Shown here piece after piece: positions 20,856 through 29,225 of a stretch of 55,877 nucleotides of DNA. Position numbers and translations under genes: made by a program. Numbering within the stretch: the stretch's first letter is position 1; every line of letters begins with the position of its first letter. Under the pieces are notes generated by a model. That model made no database searches and was not told the origin of the DNA. It saw only the letters and a list, made by a program, of their open reading frames with translations. This stretch comes from Methylophaga sp. GTDB lineage: Bacteria > Pseudomonadota > Gammaproteobacteria > Nitrosococcales > Methylophagaceae. The stretch spans positions 1 to 55,877 of the forward strand of contig NZ_JAUSCC010000127.1 in assembly GCF_030651745.1 (NCBI RefSeq), written 5' to 3'.

Positions 20856-21709
20856 TGCAAATTGTGGAATCGATTCTGAGCCTGCGTGGCCAGATAAAAA
20901 CCTGGCGTGCCACCGGTGAAACCATTGCTTTTGTTCCCACTATGGGAAATCTGCATGACGGACATATTTCACTGGTTAAAAAAGCACAGACTCTGGCAGA
21001 TAAAGTCGTGGTCAGTATTTTTGTTAATCCATTGCAGTTTGATGACAAACAGGATTTAGCGAAATATCCACGTACTTTGCAGGCTGATGTGAAAAAGTTG
21101 ATGCAGGCTGGCTGCAATCTATTATTTACGCCGGATACAGAAGTGATCTATCCCCAAGGTTTTGACTCCCATACCTTTGTGCATGTGCCGGGTATGGATG
21201 ACAAACTCTGCGGACTGGAACGCCCAGGCCATTTTGATGGGGTGGCGACGGTAGTCACTAAGTTATTCAATATGGTGCAAGCTGATGTCGCGGTGTTTGG
21301 CGAGAAAGATTATCAGCAGTTATTATTGATTCAAAAACTGGTTAATGATTTAAATTTACCAGTGAAAATCGTTGGTGCAGCTATTGTCAGAGACGACAAT
21401 GGTCTGGCGATGAGTTCTCGTAATCAGCATTTAAGCGAAGCCCAAAAACAACAGGCCGCGGCGTTATATGCAAATTTGCTGGAACTTAAACAGCGGTTGG
21501 AGTCGGGAGCTGAAGACTTTTCGGCTTTATTGCAGCAAGCTCATACCAATCTTAGTCAGGCGGGCTTTACGCTGGACTATATTGATATCCGCCGGGCAGA
21601 TGATCTGCAAATAGCCGATCTGGCGGTGGATAAAGAATTGCGTTTGCTGGCGGCAGGGCGGCTTGGCAGTGTACGCTTGATTGACAATATTGCCTGCAAC
21701 CTTGCTTGA
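20855..21709 (+). CDS. panC: pantothenate synthetase PanC
   Basis: PanC condenses pantoate with beta-alanine using ATP. The 284-residue protein has the nucleotide-binding PTMGNLHDGHISLVKKA, FVNPLQF, the GEKDYQQLLLIQKLVNDL block and the SSRNQHLS loop. It overlaps panB by one base. panD follows 51 bp later on the same strand, so the complete beta-alanine branch to pantothenate is encoded together. Confidence 0.97.
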   Translation: MQIVESILSLRGQIKTWRATGETIAFVPTMGNLHDGHISLVKKAQTLADKVVVSIFVNPLQFDDKQDLAKYPRTLQADVKKLMQAGCNLLFTPDTEVIYPQGFDSHTFVHVPGMDDKLCGLERPGHFDGVATVVTKLFNMVQADVAVFGEKDYQQLLLIQKLVNDLNLPVKIVGAAIVRDDNGLAMSSRNQHLSEAQKQQAAALYANLLELKQRLESGAEDFSALLQQAHTNLSQAGFTLDYIDIRRADDLQIADLAVDKELRLLAAGRLGSVRLIDNIACNLA

Positions 21710-21760
21710 AAATTCTTTAAAAGCGATAATACACGGCTTACTGACGGAAATTTGCCTGCT

Positions 21761-22141
21761 ATGCATCTGACACTGTTAAAAGCTAAATTACATCGTGCCT
21801 GCGTGACCCATTCCGAATTGGAATATGAGGGCTCATGTGCGATTGATGGCAAATTACTCGAAGCCGCCGGCATTCATGAGTATGAGCAAATCCATATTTA
21901 CAACGTCGCCAATGGCGAGCGTTTTGTAACCTATGCGATTCGTGCTGAAGATGGTTCCAATATCATCTCAGTTAATGGAGCCGCTGCCCATAAAGCTTCT
22001 CCAGGCGATCGCATTATTATCTGCGCTTATACCGCTATGGATGCGGAAGAAGTAAAAAGCTTCAAACCGACGCTGGTATATCTGAATGAAAATAATGATA
22101 TTACCCATATGCGTCATGCTATTCCTGTCCAAGCAGCTTAA
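21761..22141 (+). CDS. panD: aspartate 1-decarboxylase PanD
   Basis: PanD makes beta-alanine from aspartate with a pyruvoyl cofactor formed by self-cleavage. The cleavage pair G24-S25 lies in YEGSCAIDG, and Y58-type and R54-type residues are found in the [14 protein letters not shown] block. With the ATG at 21761 the product has 126 residues and the same numbering as E. coli PanD; TTG at 21752 is in frame but would add only three residues. The operon ends here at a strong terminator. Confidence 0.97.
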   Translation: MHLTLLKAKLHRACVTHSELEYEGSCAIDGKLLEAAGIHEYEQIHIYNVANGERFVTYAIRAEDGSNIISVNGAAAHKASPGDRIIICAYTAMDAEEVKSFKPTLVYLNENNDITHMRHAIPVQAA

Positions 22142-22157
22142 TTAAAACGCTATAGAT

Positions 22158-22208
22158 ATAACGGTTTGCGAGACTGTCATCGAACAGTCATCAAACCGTT
22201 ATTTTTTT
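22158..22208 (+). terminator. rho-independent terminator after panD
   Basis: ATAACGGTTTG pairs with CAAACCGTTAT, with an inner helix GACTGT/ACAGTC, and a run of seven T follows. It ends the long glyA-panD transcription unit. Confidence 0.92.
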
Positions 22209-22258
22209 GTCATATGTATTCTCTAGACTTTGCAGCATGAAGTTACCAGAGAATTTGT

Positions 22259-23962
22259 ATGCTCAATATTGAACAAGCTGTTCAACAAAAATTTCCCAAT
22301 TTCCAGCATCAAAAACCTTGGGTCAGAATACCGACTTTAGGCTTTCTCCGAAAAATCACCCATGAACAAGAAGTTAATCGTTTCCTCGAACAGCATAAGC
22401 AGCTCGAAGGTTTTGATTTCATTGATGAAGTATTGGATTACTTTAACTTCAGCTACAGCATAAATCATCGCCACCGCAATAATATTCCTGCCACTGGGCG
22501 CGTTGTGATTGTCGCCAATCATCCGTTAGGTGCGTTGGATGGATTATGTTTACTAAAACTGGTCGGTGAAGTACGGCGCGATGTGAAAATTGTTGCCAAT
22601 GATATGTTGCTGAATTTTTCGGCATTAAGCTCATTGTTTCTGCCAGTTGATAATTTGTCTAAATCCACTCGTAAAAGCAGTGTGGCGCGCATTGTTGAGT
22701 GTTTGAATAATGATGAAGCCGTTATCGTGTTTCCTGCCGGTGAGGTGTCGAGGATTCGTCCTGGTGGCGTTCGGGATGGTAAATGGAACAGCGGTTTTCT
22801 AAATTTTGCCAAGAAAACCCAGGCGCCTATTTTGCCGATTTATGTTGAGGCCAGAAATTCGTCACTGTTTTACAGTGCCTCCATGGTCTACAAACCTTTG
22901 TCCGGCATGATGCTGGCGCATGAAATGTTCAATAAAAACTCTAAAACTATCGGTATGCGAGTTGGTGAGCCAATCGCCTATCAACAGATTGAACAGTTAC
23001 CGTTGGTTAAAGCAGAAAAAGCCAAATTATTACGTCGCCATTTATATCGGCTGGCAAAAGGTAAAAAGCCGTTGTTTGTGACGGAGCAGACTATTGCTCA
23101 TCCACAAGAGCGTCGGGCGATAAAAAAAGAATTGCAGCAAGCCGAATTATTAGGTGAAACGGCAGATAACAAGAAGATATATCTGTTTGATTATCAGGCG
23201 AATTCAGCAGTGATACAGGAAATTGGCCGGCTGCGGGAAATCACCTTCAGACAAGTCGGCGAAGGAACAGGTAAAAAACGTGATATCGATCATTATGATC
23301 GCGATTATCGGCACTTAATTCTGTGGGACGAACAAGAACTTGAGATTGCCGGAGCTTACCGAATTGGTGAAGTGGCTCGAATAATGGCTGCCGGTCGTGA
23401 TATCTATACCAGCGAACTGTTTAAATTTAATCCGGCAATGCAGAAATACTTTCCGGTGAGTATTGAGTTAGGCCGTAGCTTTGTCAGCCCTAAATACTGG
23501 GGTAAGCGCAGTCTCGATTATCTATGGTATGGCATCGGCGCTTATCTTAAACGTTATCCGGATATCCGTTATCTGTTTGGCCCGGTTAGTCTTAGTAATA
23601 CCTATCCTGATTTTGCCAAGGCATTGATTGTCAGTTTTTATCAAAAACATTTTTCTGAAGCGGAAACACTGGCAAGTGCCAGAGTGCCCTATATGTTTGA
23701 TACTGAAATACAACAACGGGTTAATTCAACGTTATTTAATCAGGATGCCGATACTGACTTTACTGCTATGCGTGAGCAATTGGCACATATGAATGTGAGC
23801 GTGCCAACGCTGTATAAACAGTATGCTGATATCTGTGAGCCGAGCGGGGTGCGGTTTATTGATTTTAATATCGATGCCAACTTCGGCAGTTGTATTGATG
23901 GATTAGTGATGGTGGATCTGCAGCAGTTAAAACCAGCCAAACGTAAACGTTATCTGGGCTAA
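22259..23962 (+). CDS. two-domain acyltransferase, OlsF-like ornithine-lipid synthase
   Basis: The 567-residue protein joins two lipid-making domains. The N-terminal part (about 60-265) is a PlsC-like acyltransferase with NHPLGALDG (87-95) and FPAGEVSR (159-166). The C-terminal part (from about 305) resembles the OlsB-type N-acyltransferase fold, with LREITFRQVGEGTG and DRDYRHLILWD (349-357). This order matches OlsF, where the C-terminal domain acylates ornithine and the N-terminal domain adds the second chain. It may also be one of the related 'hemolysin'-labelled proteins with another amino-acid or headgroup substrate. It is transcribed alone and ends base to base with ychJ coming the other way. 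Confidence 0.75.
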   Translation: MLNIEQAVQQKFPNFQHQKPWVRIPTLGFLRKITHEQEVNRFLEQHKQLEGFDFIDEVLDYFNFSYSINHRHRNNIPATGRVVIVANHPLGALDGLCLLKLVGEVRRDVKIVANDMLLNFSALSSLFLPVDNLSKSTRKSSVARIVECLNNDEAVIVFPAGEVSRIRPGGVRDGKWNSGFLNFAKKTQAPILPIYVEARNSSLFYSASMVYKPLSGMMLAHEMFNKNSKTIGMRVGEPIAYQQIEQLPLVKAEKAKLLRRHLYRLAKGKKPLFVTEQTIAHPQERRAIKKELQQAELLGETADNKKIYLFDYQANSAVIQEIGRLREITFRQVGEGTGKKRDIDHYDRDYRHLILWDEQELEIAGAYRIGEVARIMAAGRDIYTSELFKFNPAMQKYFPVSIELGRSFVSPKYWGKRSLDYLWYGIGAYLKRYPDIRYLFGPVSLSNTYPDFAKALIVSFYQKHFSEAETLASARVPYMFDTEIQQRVNSTLFNQDADTDFTAMREQLAHMNVSVPTLYKQYADICEPSGVRFIDFNIDANFGSCIDGLVMVDLQQLKPAKRKRYLG

Positions 23963-24421
23963 TTAACCGTGACAACGTTTGAGTTTTTTGCCACTGCCAC
24001 AAACACAGCTATCATTCCGGCCCAGTTTTACAGGGGCTAAAAACTCGCCATCGACATAAAACCACTGACCTTGCTGTCGACTGAATCGTGAGCGTTCGTG
24101 TAACTGACCAATAGGTTTATCCACATAATAGGCAATAAATTCCACTTCGGCCTCATCACCATTTTCAGTGTGATCAACAATCGTTAAACCCAGCCACGGG
24201 GTGGAGTTCATGGTTTGCTGCAAGTTGTCAGCATCATCTGTCTGTCGTTGTGATGCATGCAGAGTTGCCAGTAAATAGCTTTTATTCTGCATTACAAAGG
24301 CGCTGTAACGAGAACGCATTAATTGTTCTGCGCTATGCGCTGTCTGCTCACCTTGATGCAATAAGCCACAACAATTTTGATATATCTTGCCACTCTGGCA
24401 AGGGCAGTTTTGGGTGGTCAT
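23963..24421 (-). CDS. ychJ: YchJ-family protein with two SEC-C motifs
   Basis: A 152-residue UPF0225 protein. Zinc-binding SEC-C motifs cap both ends: C6, C8, C17 and C18 in CPCQSGKIYQNCCG, and CVCGSGKKLKRCHG at the C-terminus, with an NTF2-like middle (MRSRYSAFVMQNKSYLLATLH). The molecular role is not settled. Its stop directly abuts the stop of the acyltransferase gene, so the two are convergent with no spacer. Its start overlaps the stop of the upstream epimerase gene by one base, suggesting coupling. Confidence 0.9.
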   Translation of the reverse strand: MTTQNCPCQSGKIYQNCCGLLHQGEQTAHSAEQLMRSRYSAFVMQNKSYLLATLHASQRQTDDADNLQQTMNSTPWLGLTIVDHTENGDEAEVEFIAYYVDKPIGQLHERSRFSRQQGQWFYVDGEFLAPVKLGRNDSCVCGSGKKLKRCHG

Positions 24422-25194
24422 TAAAATGTAATCTTCATTAAATCAGTGTATTGAAAGGTATAGTTTAATTTTATTTTAACTTTTTGATTGCTGATTATTT
24501 TGTACTCAATATCACTGTCGGTATCAAATTCCGGCGGTGATACGCCCATTAACTGTCTGGCATAACTATAAAACTCACGCTTGCTGGGATGAGTGTCTGC
24601 ACAGCCATTAAAAACTTCACCCCAGGCCCCCTGCTGCAAAATGGCATCGATAAGTCCAAGACAATCCTCCAGATGAATCAGATTAACCGGTGCATCGGCT
24701 TGCGGCACGCTACTACCATTACGAAAAAATCTCCCGGGATGGCGACGACTATCAATCAAACCACTGAAACGTAATATTGTCGTTTTGAAATGTGAATTGT
24801 TCTGAAACAGCTGTTCGATTTGCCATAACTCGCTGTGGTGGTCTTCGGCATTTTCATCCTCAGTGACTTCACGATTCAGATTCTGATATACCGAGGTAGA
24901 ACTGATAAACAATACTTTTTCAATCGGTGATTTTTCAATTTGCTGGATAAGATCGGCAAAACCGTTTTGATTTTTAGAGGTGATATTGATAATCAGAATT
25001 TCGCTTACCAGAAACTCAGGCGGGATCTGTTTGCTGATATCGACGCTAAATGCTTCTGCGCCAGCCTGTTCCAGGATTGGCAGTTTTTCCGGCTGACGGG
25101 TGGATGCTTTGATCACACAACCCTGGGCGACAAATTGTTGAATCAACGGCAGGCCGAGCCAGCCACTGCCGAGAATGCTGATGGTGTTATCCAT
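24421..25194 (-). CDS. NAD-dependent epimerase/dehydratase-like protein (YeeZ-like)
   Basis: A 257-residue extended-SDR relative. The N-terminus ISILGSGWLGLPLIQQF carries the dinucleotide-binding GxGWLG (9-14), FISSTSVYQN is the usual strand-loop before the active site, and RFSGLIDSRRHPGRFF and VNLIHLEDCLGLIDAIL match YeeZ-type proteins. No catalytic YxxxK is evident after SVYQN, so enzymatic activity is uncertain. The ATG at 25194 is preferred; GTG at 25206 is in frame, and neither has a clear ribosome site. Confidence 0.82.
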   Translation of the reverse strand: MDNTISILGSGWLGLPLIQQFVAQGCVIKASTRQPEKLPILEQAGAEAFSVDISKQIPPEFLVSEILIINITSKNQNGFADLIQQIEKSPIEKVLFISSTSVYQNLNREVTEDENAEDHHSELWQIEQLFQNNSHFKTTILRFSGLIDSRRHPGRFFRNGSSVPQADAPVNLIHLEDCLGLIDAILQQGAWGEVFNGCADTHPSKREFYSYARQLMGVSPPEFDTDSDIEYKIISNQKVKIKLNYTFQYTDLMKITF

Positions 25195-25413
25195 TGAATC
25201 GTTCACTTAAGAGAAAAGTAAGATGGCTACAAGCCCTAATGCGTAATATAACATTGGCAACATAGGACGGATAATTTCGCCCTCCGACCAGACAGCCAAT
25301 TTACCTATCAGTAGTGCAAAACATATTCAGTAACGCACTGACAAAACAGATCTGATTCGTTGTAACAAACTCACGTGCTTTTCCAACAAACAGATTACAG
25401 GTGGTGTGTTACC

Positions 25414-25442
25414 TTGATCGTTGAGTTGTTCTCAGTCAGAAT
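25414..25442 (+). promoter_or_regulatory. possible sigma70 promoter for the P-type ATPase
   Basis: TTGATC and CAGAAT are spaced by 17 bp, 35 bp before the start codon. The -10 box is weak. The rest of the 280-bp gap before the ATPase gene holds no other recognisable signal. Confidence 0.3.
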
Positions 25443-25476
25443 TTTTGAATAAACATATCAGGATACTGGAATACAT

Positions 25477-28170
25477 ATGCCTAAGGATTATCGTAAAGTC
25501 ATCGAATCTGCACATGCCCAGCATAGCGATCACGTGCTGGAGGCCCTGGACAGTTCCGCACATGGTCTGAGCAGTGACGAAGCCGGTAGGCGGCTTGATG
25601 AAACCGGGCCAAACAGCTTGCCAGCACCAGAAAAAGAAAGCCTTATCAAACGCTTTTTTAAGCATTTTCATGATTTACTGATTTACGTACTGATCGTTGC
25701 CGCTGTGGTAACGGCACTGCTCGGGCACTGGATTGATACCGGGGTGATTCTGGCTGTGGTGGTGATCAATGCCATTATTGGTTTTATTCAGGAAGGCAAG
25801 GCGGAGCAGGCTCTGGCCAGCATTCGAAAAATGTTGTCAGCGCTGGCACATGTGCATCGTGATGGCAGCTGGCATGAAATTGAAGCTGAGTCGCTGGTAC
25901 CGGGCGATATTGTACGCCTCAAATCTGGCGACCGAGTACCTGCAGATTTACGGCTTATCAAGGTCACCGATCTGCGAATTGAAGAATCCGCTTTGACCGG
26001 TGAATCAATGCCCGCGGACAAGACAACTGATGCAGTGGAGGCCGACGCGGGAGTTGGTGATCGTCACGGTATGGCGTATTCAGGCACTTTGGTTGCAGCC
26101 GGCCGGGGACTTGGCGTAGTCACTGCGACTGGCCCGGTGACTCAGCTCGGCCAAATCAATAGCATGATTGGTGAAGTCGAGACTTTGGCAACACCGCTAA
26201 CCCGACAGATGACCGAGTTTGGCAAGATTCTATCCGCGGTCATTGTCGGCTTGGCGCTGGCCATGTTTGCTATTGGCTGGCTGTTTCATGACTTCAGCAT
26301 GAACGAACTGTTTCTGGCGGCAATCGGTTTTGCTGTAGCGGCAATTCCAGAGGGACTGCCAGCGATTCTGACTATCACCCTGGCGCTGGGTGTGCAGCGC
26401 ATGGCTGGTCGCAATGCCATTACCCGCCGATTGAATGCGGTGGAAACGCTTGGATCAGTGACGGTGATTTGTTCAGACAAAACCGGCACCCTGACCAAAA
26501 ATGAAATGACGGTGCGTCATGTGATAACGCGGGCGGCCCGCTATGATGTCAGCGGAACAGGTTATACGCCCGAAGGAGATATCACCACGGATGGCAAACC
26601 CGTCAGCCTCAGTGAGCATGAGGATCTGCTTGCTCTGGTTGAAGTTGTCAGTATTGCCAACGACAGCCATGTTGCAGAGCAGCATGGGAGCTGGACCTTG
26701 ACTGGTGAACCCACAGAAGGAGCCTTGTGCACATTGGCACTGAAAAGTGGTTTCAACGGTGAAGCCTATCAGCGCCTGGCAACTATTCCCTTTGAGTCGG
26801 AAAACAAGTTTATGGCGACTCTTGAGCGTCTGCCGGAAGGCAAGCAGCGTATTTTGCTCAAAGGTGCACCGGATCGTTTGTTGGAACGCTGTCATTTGCA
26901 GCGCGCTGCCGATGGCAGTGATGAACCACTGGACAAGGCATTTTGGGAAGCGGAAATTGATGCACTTGGCGCAGAAGGTTTACGGGTACTTGCAGCTGCG
27001 GCGCGGGATGTTGATGCTGAGCACAGCGAATTAAAGATGGCAGATGTCGAACAGGACATGGTGTTTCTGGGACTGATTGGCATTATCGATCCGCCACGAC
27101 CCGAGGCAATCGCAGCGATCCGTGTCTGTCATCAAGCCGGGATCCGGGTCAAAATGATTACCGGCGATCATGCCGGCACAGCAACAGCTATTGGTCGTGA
27201 AATGGGCATTGGTGATGGCCTGAATGCAACCACCGGTGCCGAAATTGAAGCAGCGTCTGATGAAGAACTGCAAGTTTTGGCTCATGACAATGATATTTTT
27301 GCCCGAACCAGTCCCGAGCATAAATTGCGACTGGTCAAGGCATTGCAGGCACGTGGTGAGGTGGTGGCGATGACCGGTGATGGCGTTAATGATGCGCCTG
27401 CCCTTAAACGGGCTGATGTGGGTGTCGCTATGGGCATCAAGGGCACAGAGGCAACCAAAGAGGCCGCGGATATTGTTTTGGCGGATGATAATTTCAGTTC
27501 GATTGAGCGGGCAGTCGAAGAAGGTCGCACCATTTACGACAATCTGAAAAAAGCGATCCTGTTCATTCTGCCCACCAATGGTGCTCAGGGACTGGTGATG
27601 CTGGCGGCAGTCGTGTTTGGCATGGTACTGCCTTTAACGCCGGTACAAATCCTCTGGGTCAATATGGTCGTCGCTGTAACGTTGGCGCTAGCACTGGCTT
27701 TTGAACCTGCTGAGCCGGGTGTGATGAATCGGCCACCAAGAGATCCCAGGGCCTCAATAGTCGATGTCACCTTCCTGTGGCGTATTGCTTTTGTCTCTGT
27801 TTTAATCGGGGGCGCTACATTGGCGGTGTTTCAGTATGAATTGGCGATGGGGATGCCATTGGATGTTGCACGCACCATGGCGGTGAATACGCTGGTATTG
27901 GGTCAGCTATTTTATTTGTTTAACAGTCGTTTTTTGAAGGAATCAGCGTTGCGCCTGTCTTTACTGTTCAGTAATCGTGCTGTCTGGATTGCTGTTGCTG
28001 TTCTGCTGTTTCTGCAACTCCTCTTTGTTTATGCTCCTTTCATGCAACTTTGGTTTGGAACAGCACCGGTTGAATTACGTCACTGGCTGATACCTGTAGC
28101 CGTTGGTATCTTGGTGTTTCTGGTTATCGAAGCAGAAAAGTATCTGCTGCGCCGTCTGTTAAGACATTGA
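25477..28170 (+). CDS. P2-type cation-transporting ATPase
   Basis: The 897-residue inner-membrane ion pump has an N-terminal cation-ATPase domain (18-75), actuator loop TGES (174-177), the ion-binding PEGLP in helix M4 (291-295), phosphorylated D334 in CSDKTGTLT, and hinge TGDGVND (633-639), followed by six C-terminal membrane helices. PEGLP and overall form place it with Ca2+ or Na+/K+-like P2 pumps (PacL/PMA1-like), not with heavy-metal pumps; the ion is not determined. By eye the gene is richer in G and C than its neighbours, which may reflect separate ancestry. The tail of a second, different ATPase lies just downstream. Confidence 0.93.
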   Translation: MPKDYRKVIESAHAQHSDHVLEALDSSAHGLSSDEAGRRLDETGPNSLPAPEKESLIKRFFKHFHDLLIYVLIVAAVVTALLGHWIDTGVILAVVVINAIIGFIQEGKAEQALASIRKMLSALAHVHRDGSWHEIEAESLVPGDIVRLKSGDRVPADLRLIKVTDLRIEESALTGESMPADKTTDAVEADAGVGDRHGMAYSGTLVAAGRGLGVVTATGPVTQLGQINSMIGEVETLATPLTRQMTEFGKILSAVIVGLALAMFAIGWLFHDFSMNELFLAAIGFAVAAIPEGLPAILTITLALGVQRMAGRNAITRRLNAVETLGSVTVICSDKTGTLTKNEMTVRHVITRAARYDVSGTGYTPEGDITTDGKPVSLSEHEDLLALVEVVSIANDSHVAEQHGSWTLTGEPTEGALCTLALKSGFNGEAYQRLATIPFESENKFMATLERLPEGKQRILLKGAPDRLLERCHLQRAADGSDEPLDKAFWEAEIDALGAEGLRVLAAAARDVDAEHSELKMADVEQDMVFLGLIGIIDPPRPEAIAAIRVCHQAGIRVKMITGDHAGTATAIGREMGIGDGLNATTGAEIEAASDEELQVLAHDNDIFARTSPEHKLRLVKALQARGEVVAMTGDGVNDAPALKRADVGVAMGIKGTEATKEAADIVLADDNFSSIERAVEEGRTIYDNLKKAILFILPTNGAQGLVMLAAVVFGMVLPLTPVQILWVNMVVAVTLALALAFEPAEPGVMNRPPRDPRASIVDVTFLWRIAFVSVLIGGATLAVFQYELAMGMPLDVARTMAVNTLVLGQLFYLFNSRFLKESALRLSLLFSNRAVWIAVAVLLFLQLLFVYAPFMQLWFGTAPVELRHWLIPVAVGILVFLVIEAEKYLLRRLLRH

Positions 28171-28253
28171 TTTGACATAACAATCGTGAAAAATGGCTGA
28201 TGAATTCCAAGTCACGTATCTTAATGATTTGAACGCAAAGACCTAAAGGGGGA

Positions 28254-28269
28254 GATACATGGATGTATC
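28254..28269. repeat. palindromic repeat with CATGGATG core, copy 3
   Basis: GATACATGGATGTATC is a perfect inverted repeat with 7-bp arms around GG. It has the same CATGGATG centre as the rRNA-linked palindromes at 246-267 and 535-556 but different outer arms. It lies between the intact ATPase gene and the ATPase remnant, and it creates the ATG of a spurious short frame. Confidence 0.65.
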
Positions 28270-28320
28270 AAACTACACTCATCGGGCCTGTGCAGCGCAT
28301 TTTCAGCCACAACAGAGTCG

Positions 28321-28653
28321 GCTATGAAAGCTCAACTGGCCCTAAGAGCTTCAACCGAACAATTCCTAACTTATGCGGTCAATACTCTGGTAGTGATGGA
28401 GGTGTTTTATTCAATGAATGCTGTTTAGGCGGTGCTTCATGGTCAATAAAACAATGGTTCGCTTCTTATATCGTATTTATGTCGATTGCTTTGGTTATAA
28501 TCTTGCAACTGATTTTTACCGACGCGCCTTTTATGAGCAGGCTATTTGAAACAATTCCTATCAGTTAGGCCATGATATGGAAATTATCGCGGTAGGTGTC
28601 GTCATGTATTTGATTCGGAACTTGAAAAATGGTTACGCCGTAGCTTGACCTGA
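28321..28653 (+). pseudogene. decayed C-terminal end of a second P-type ATPase
   Basis: Three successive frames show ATPase tail sequence in the correct order. Around 28366-28428 the frame reads LTYAVNTLVVMEVFYSMN and then hits a stop (intact copy: TMAVNTLVLGQLFYLFN). The next frame reads IILQLIFTDAPFMSRLF up to the stop near 28568 (intact copy: FLQLLFVYAPFMQLWF). A third frame then reads ELEKWLRRSLT up to 28653 (intact copy: EAEKYLLRRLLRH). Frameshifts and stops make it non-functional. The differences from the neighbour show a diverged paralogue and not a recent duplicate. The front of the gene is missing. Confidence 0.8.
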
Positions 28654-28697
28654 CATCATCAAACCCCAACCACCAACTAAGTGAAAAGTGATACTCA

Positions 28698-29225
28698 ATG
28701 AAAAAGTTACTGATATGGTCTTTACTTGTCGTCAGTCCGGTTCATGCCACAGGTATATTTACCGAGGGGGATGAGTTGTTAGTGCAAACCTCTGTCTGGA
28801 CCAAACACTACAACCCCGAGCCAGATCACAATAACCATCAGAAAATGATTAATGTTGAATATTATTTCAATGATGAGGTGAAGCTGTTTGTGAATCCTGA
28901 GCAAGTCAGTTGGCGGGATGATATTCGCTGGTTGGTGGGCGGAGCGACATTTAAAAACAGCTATGACCAGCAAAGTACTTATCTCTATGGCGGTGGGCGC
29001 TATGATTATGCTTTAGGCGAAAATACCAAAGCTTATGCCAAGCTGACAGCAGGTTTTTTATATGGTTATCGCGGTGAATATAAGGACAAAATCCCTTTTA
29101 ACAGTTTGGGGGTTGCGCCAGTTATTTTGCCAGCATTCGGGGTACAACATCGTAGAGTTAATCTGGAATTGGTGCCGTTTGCGGCGGCAGGTGTGATGGT
29201 TAACGCAGGGTTTTATTTCTACTGA
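28698..29225 (+). CDS. putative outer-membrane beta-barrel protein
   Basis: A 175-residue exported protein with a cleavable signal (MKKLLIWSLLVVSPVHA). The mature chain has alternating aromatic/polar strands, a DPEHNN-like segment (EPDHNNHQKMINVEYYF), YLYGGGRYDYAL, KAYAKLTAGFLYGYRGEYKDKIPFNSLGVAPVILPAFG and a C-terminal phenylalanine/tyrosine, all pointing to a small outer-membrane barrel. Relatives are often labelled 'sn-glycerol-3-phosphate transporter', apparently without proof, and PagP-like topology is another reading. The last 26 bases overlap the end of the convergent gene. Confidence 0.7.
   Translation: MKKLLIWSLLVVSPVHATGIFTEGDELLVQTSVWTKHYNPEPDHNNHQKMINVEYYFNDEVKLFVNPEQVSWRDDIRWLVGGATFKNSYDQQSTYLYGGGRYDYALGENTKAYAKLTAGFLYGYRGEYKDKIPFNSLGVAPVILPAFGVQHRRVNLELVPFAAAGVMVNAGFYFY

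Noticed and set aside
25225..25240. CAAGCCCTAA near 25230 as a second copy of the MITE end
   Set aside because: Only about ten bases match the element end and no inverted partner lies nearby.
28263..28568. 101-codon frame starting inside the palindrome after the ATPase
   Set aside because: Only its last third resembles ATPase sequence, the preceding homologous sequence is in another frame, and its ATG comes from the palindrome; treated as a pseudogene.
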